A DNA stretch of 22,834 bases from a virus: positions 1 to 22,834 of IMG/VR virus record IMGVR_UViG_3300045999_005064; one strand, 5' to 3'. The translations under genes and the position numbers were made by a program. Below are positions 20,585 to 22,834 of the stretch, in pieces (the stretch's first letter is position 1; each line of letters starts with the position of its first letter). Below the pieces are notes generated by a model. The model ran no database searches, had not been told where the DNA came from, and saw nothing but the letters and a program-made list of their open reading frames with translations.

Positions 20585-21565
20585 TTAAGGCATTTCTTCT
20601 TCGATGACTTCCTCGTCATCAGCAGGAGCGGGAGCAGAAGCAGAGGCCCCGCCGGCCAGCATCTCGGCATACGTCTTTCTGCTTGCAATGTTATATGCCC
20701 TAACGATGTCATTTTCTCTGGCGTTCCGGTACTGGCCTTTACGGAAAGCCATGTCGATATCACGCTGAGGAATTCCTTTGAGCAAACCTCTTGCTCGAAG
20801 AACTTCTTCGTCCTGTCTTAGCTGCGAAAGAGTTAACTGTTTTCCGTCGCTGCCACCCTTGCTCAGAATGTTAAAGAGAATCAAGCCCTCTTCTCGCTCG
20901 GCAGGATTCGTGCTCTTGGACATTTTTAGGGCGCGGGCCAACTGACCAAGGCGAGTATTGTCAGCCTCGGACCTGCCTTCAGTCAGTTGTTTCAACTGAG
21001 TTTGAGCAGCGGCTTTTGCATTTGCAGAAGCGGTGTCACTACTAATAATTGACTCAAGATCCAAAATCTTCTGAGCATCCGCAACCAAGGTTCTTCCTTT
21101 CTGCGGCTTACCAAAAGTCTTCATTGCCTCGAAGGCGCGATCCTCAAGAGACTGCGCTTCTTCAAATTCATACTTGCGCTTTAGATCTTGAAGCTTCTCT
21201 ACCTGAGACTGACGAGCCTCAAGCAGCTTCTTTTCTTCTTCCTTACGCTTAGCGCCGTACTCGCCAACGTCTCGAAGAGCGGTAAAGAAATTACGCTTCT
21301 CGTAGAAGCGTGGATCTTTTGGATCAGTCGGGCGAGCCAAAGCGCCGGCTAGTTCTCGAAAGAAACCGGGCCGCTCCTGAACTGGCTTCTCTAAAAGTTT
21401 TTTGGTGGCAGCATCAATCGCGCCAATCATTTCGCCAAACTTACTTTCGCGCTGCTTGACCCGCTTGCGGTACTCCGTCTCGTAGTCAGTCGCCGCTTCT
21501 AAAGCGCCAGCCGGCTCTTGCTCAAAGTCGGACTCAAGCCCAGTCAGTTCGTTATCTTCATCCAT
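20585..21565 (-). CDS. Coiled-coil virion-like protein, 326 aa
   Basis: Start ATG 21565, with GAGGGG upstream on this strand and only two bases between it and the upstream stop. The first 25 residues are acidic. Residues 30-160 are rich in Glu, Lys and Arg with long helices (for example EEEKKLLEARQSQVEKLQDL), so a coiled coil is likely. The centre has RPTDPKDPRFYEKRNFF. The tail is Ala/Pro-rich and ends in an acidic EVIEEEMP. No domain is recognised. It lies between two virion-like genes, which suggests an internal core or scaffolding-like role (inference). Confidence 0.75.
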   Translation of the reverse strand: MDEDNELTGLESDFEQEPAGALEAATDYETEYRKRVKQRESKFGEMIGAIDAATKKLLEKPVQERPGFFRELAGALARPTDPKDPRFYEKRNFFTALRDVGEYGAKRKEEEKKLLEARQSQVEKLQDLKRKYEFEEAQSLEDRAFEAMKTFGKPQKGRTLVADAQKILDLESIISSDTASANAKAAAQTQLKQLTEGRSEADNTRLGQLARALKMSKSTNPAEREEGLILFNILSKGGSDGKQLTLSQLRQDEEVLRARGLLKGIPQRDIDMAFRKGQYRNARENDIVRAYNIASRKTYAEMLAGGASASAPAPADDEEVIEEEMP

Positions 21566-21567
21566 GA

Positions 21568-22587
21568 TTAACCCCCCTCACTCGGGGTGACGGTAATCGT
21601 TTCGCTCTTACCGCGAGCCGGATCGTACTGACCAGTTTCATCAGAAACTTTATCGCCACTACTTGAAGAGCCGCTAGGGAAATACTTCTTGATGAGATCA
21701 ATGACTTCGCTTGCGCCACCGGCACCCTTAATAAATTTCTCAAAGGCCGACTCGCCACCCGGTTGCGGCGCAGTCTCAACAGTCTGAGAAATCTCCGTCT
21801 TCGGCAAATTAACGTTCTTGAGAATCTCTGACAAAAACTGGATCTGTTCTTTCGGATAACCTTCCTGACGCAAGAAGTCTTCGTAAGCCAACTTGAGGTT
21901 AGCCTGCTGCATGGCGCGCTCTTTCTCGCCAACGCCACCAACCGCCTCAGCTCCAGTCAGACCGTACTTCTGCGCCATGCCAGCGATGTCCGCTGCCGTA
22001 CCAGCCAACCGAGCCTTTCGCTCAGCATCAGATTGGAAGATGTCCGCAGCCTGACCATAGCCAGCCTGAAGCGCCTTGGCTTGCTCAGCAAGAACGTTCT
22101 GCTGAACGTCGCGCAGCGCACGCGCACCAAACTCGCCCATACGGGTCGAGCCGGGGCCGACGCCAAACTGGCCAGCCTGAATAAACTCTTGACCAACTGC
22201 CGGAAGATACTTTTCCGTTAGCTGACGCACACCCTGCTCCGCGATCTGATTGACCACGTTCTGGGTGTAGGGGTTCATGTATGCGTTAACTGCCTCGGGA
22301 AAGCTTTGACCAGCTCCCGTTAAGGCTTCTCCGGCTTGCCCCAAGAACGGCTGATAAGCGCCAGCCGCCGATTTGGTCATCTCAAAGCCGGTCTTCTCCG
22401 TTGGCGTAAAGCCAGCAATGCGCGGCCCTGTGTACTGGGCATACGGAAGATTGGCTACGCCTTGAGCCTTGCCCAGCATTTCAGTGGTGTACTGGGTATA
22501 CCACTCAGGCAACTGAACCTGAGATGTAGTGCTAGTGGTGCCAGGAGTCGGGGCTTTCCCGTCGAAAAGAAAATCTACAGCAGGCAT
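21568..22587 (-). CDS. Virion-associated protein, 339 aa
   Basis: ATG 22587 shares bases with the upstream TAA (TAATG), with GGAGGG ahead of it. The N-terminal region has LPEWYTQYTTEMLGKAQ, then LPYAQYTGPRIAGFTPTEK: a pattern I associate with phage structural or ejected proteins. A long Gly/Ala/Gln-rich helical middle follows (NAYMNPYTQNVVNQIAEQGV; GYGQAADIFQSDAERKARLA). The end has a Ser/Gly-rich linker and an ITVTPSEGG tail. The function is not established; virion assembly or internal protein is inference. Confidence 0.75.
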   Translation of the reverse strand: MPAVDFLFDGKAPTPGTTSTTSQVQLPEWYTQYTTEMLGKAQGVANLPYAQYTGPRIAGFTPTEKTGFEMTKSAAGAYQPFLGQAGEALTGAGQSFPEAVNAYMNPYTQNVVNQIAEQGVRQLTEKYLPAVGQEFIQAGQFGVGPGSTRMGEFGARALRDVQQNVLAEQAKALQAGYGQAADIFQSDAERKARLAGTAADIAGMAQKYGLTGAEAVGGVGEKERAMQQANLKLAYEDFLRQEGYPKEQIQFLSEILKNVNLPKTEISQTVETAPQPGGESAFEKFIKGAGGASEVIDLIKKYFPSGSSSSGDKVSDETGQYDPARGKSETITVTPSEGG

Positions 22588-22834
22588 TAGCTCAACCCTC
22601 CGCCCATGTACTTATCGGGCGACTTTGCGTCCGGACTAATCTGGCCACGCGAGAGGGCACGACCCTTGTGCTGTCGGATCTTAGCACGGAACTTATCCAT
22701 GCGCCGAGCACCCTCCTTGGTCGAGCCGTCCCCCAAAAGGGCCAGCGTTTCTGCATCCATCACGTATTCCCCATCGCTCAGAAGAGCCGGGATCTTGTCA
22801 TCGCGACCCGAGCCGGGACCGTCGAAATAGCTTC
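22587..22834 (-). CDS. C-terminal part of a phage structural-type protein
   Basis: The frame enters from the right edge and stops at TAA (22587-22589), leaving 81 residues. It has GPGSGRDDKIPALLSDGEYV, then MDAETLALLGDGSTKEGARRM and a basic, small-residue end (KSPDKYMGGGLS). The GxGSGRxDxIPAxLSDGEYV segment is one I know from tape-measure and other phage virion proteins, where it often lies near the C-terminus. The gene continues outside the window, so its true product cannot be named. It is the most upstream visible gene of the leftward virion unit. Confidence 0.75.
   Translation of the reverse strand, partial: SYFDGPGSGRDDKIPALLSDGEYVMDAETLALLGDGSTKEGARRMDKFRAKIRQHKGRALSRGQISPDAKSPDKYMGGGLS

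Overview
The window reads as part of a tailed double-stranded DNA phage genome. Genes are tightly packed on both strands, most run stop-on-start into the next, and the recognisable functions are phage replication, recombination and virion proteins. No integrase, terminase, portal, major capsid protein, lysis gene or tRNA is visible. Base composition is fairly GC-rich. The mix of an archaeo-eukaryotic-type primase-polymerase, a Sak4-like ATPase, a DUF669 protein, RusA, a DUF3310 protein and phage glycosyltransferases resembles environmental (often aquatic) phages. The host cannot be named from the sequence.

Layout: (1) 1-176, the tail of a rightward gene. (2) 201-560, a leftward ferritin/Dps-like DUF5856-type gene. 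(3) 753-7675, one rightward polycistron of about seventeen genes, almost all joined by 1-8 bp start/stop overlaps. It starts behind a candidate promoter with a palindromic spacer (679-707) and ends at a strong hairpin terminator (7708-7747). It holds many small uncharacterised proteins, a minimal cytosine-C5-methyltransferase-like protein, and a block of sugar-related enzymes: a macrocin-type O-methyltransferase, two GT-A glycosyltransferases and a TPR protein with a GT-B-like domain. It ends in a DUF3310 gene. (4) 10730-7764, a leftward unit: a regulator with two helix-turn-helix segments, RusA, and a primase-polymerase/helicase. (5) 10840-15577, a rightward unit diverging from it: an uncharacterised recombination-module protein, a Sak4-like ATPase, a DUF669 protein, a Cas4/RecB-like nuclease with Cys clusters, a small protein, an SF2 helicase, and a zinc-ribbon DUF6511-like protein that overprints the helicase C-terminus. 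(6) 22834-15574, a leftward unit of virion-like proteins (partial 81 aa, 339 aa, 326 aa and 1260 aa), then a small Cys protein and a calcineurin-like phosphoesterase with an N-terminal helix-turn-helix.

How it may work together (inference): the divergent region 10731-10839 probably sets the balance between the primase-polymerase/RusA unit and the Sak4/nuclease/helicase unit. Together they would make a replication-recombination machine with priming, helicase, annealing or recombinase, ssDNA-binding, end-processing and junction-resolving parts. The sugar cassette may decorate a phage or host structure. The large leftward proteins look like internal or ejected virion components.

Points most worth a second look are the sugar-modification cassette, two out-of-frame gene overlaps (1139-1596 and 15233-15369), a 14-bp nested hairpin before the nuclease gene (12484-12541), the palindrome filling a promoter spacer (685-701), and the duplicated 30-residue motif at the two ends of the 1260-aa protein.
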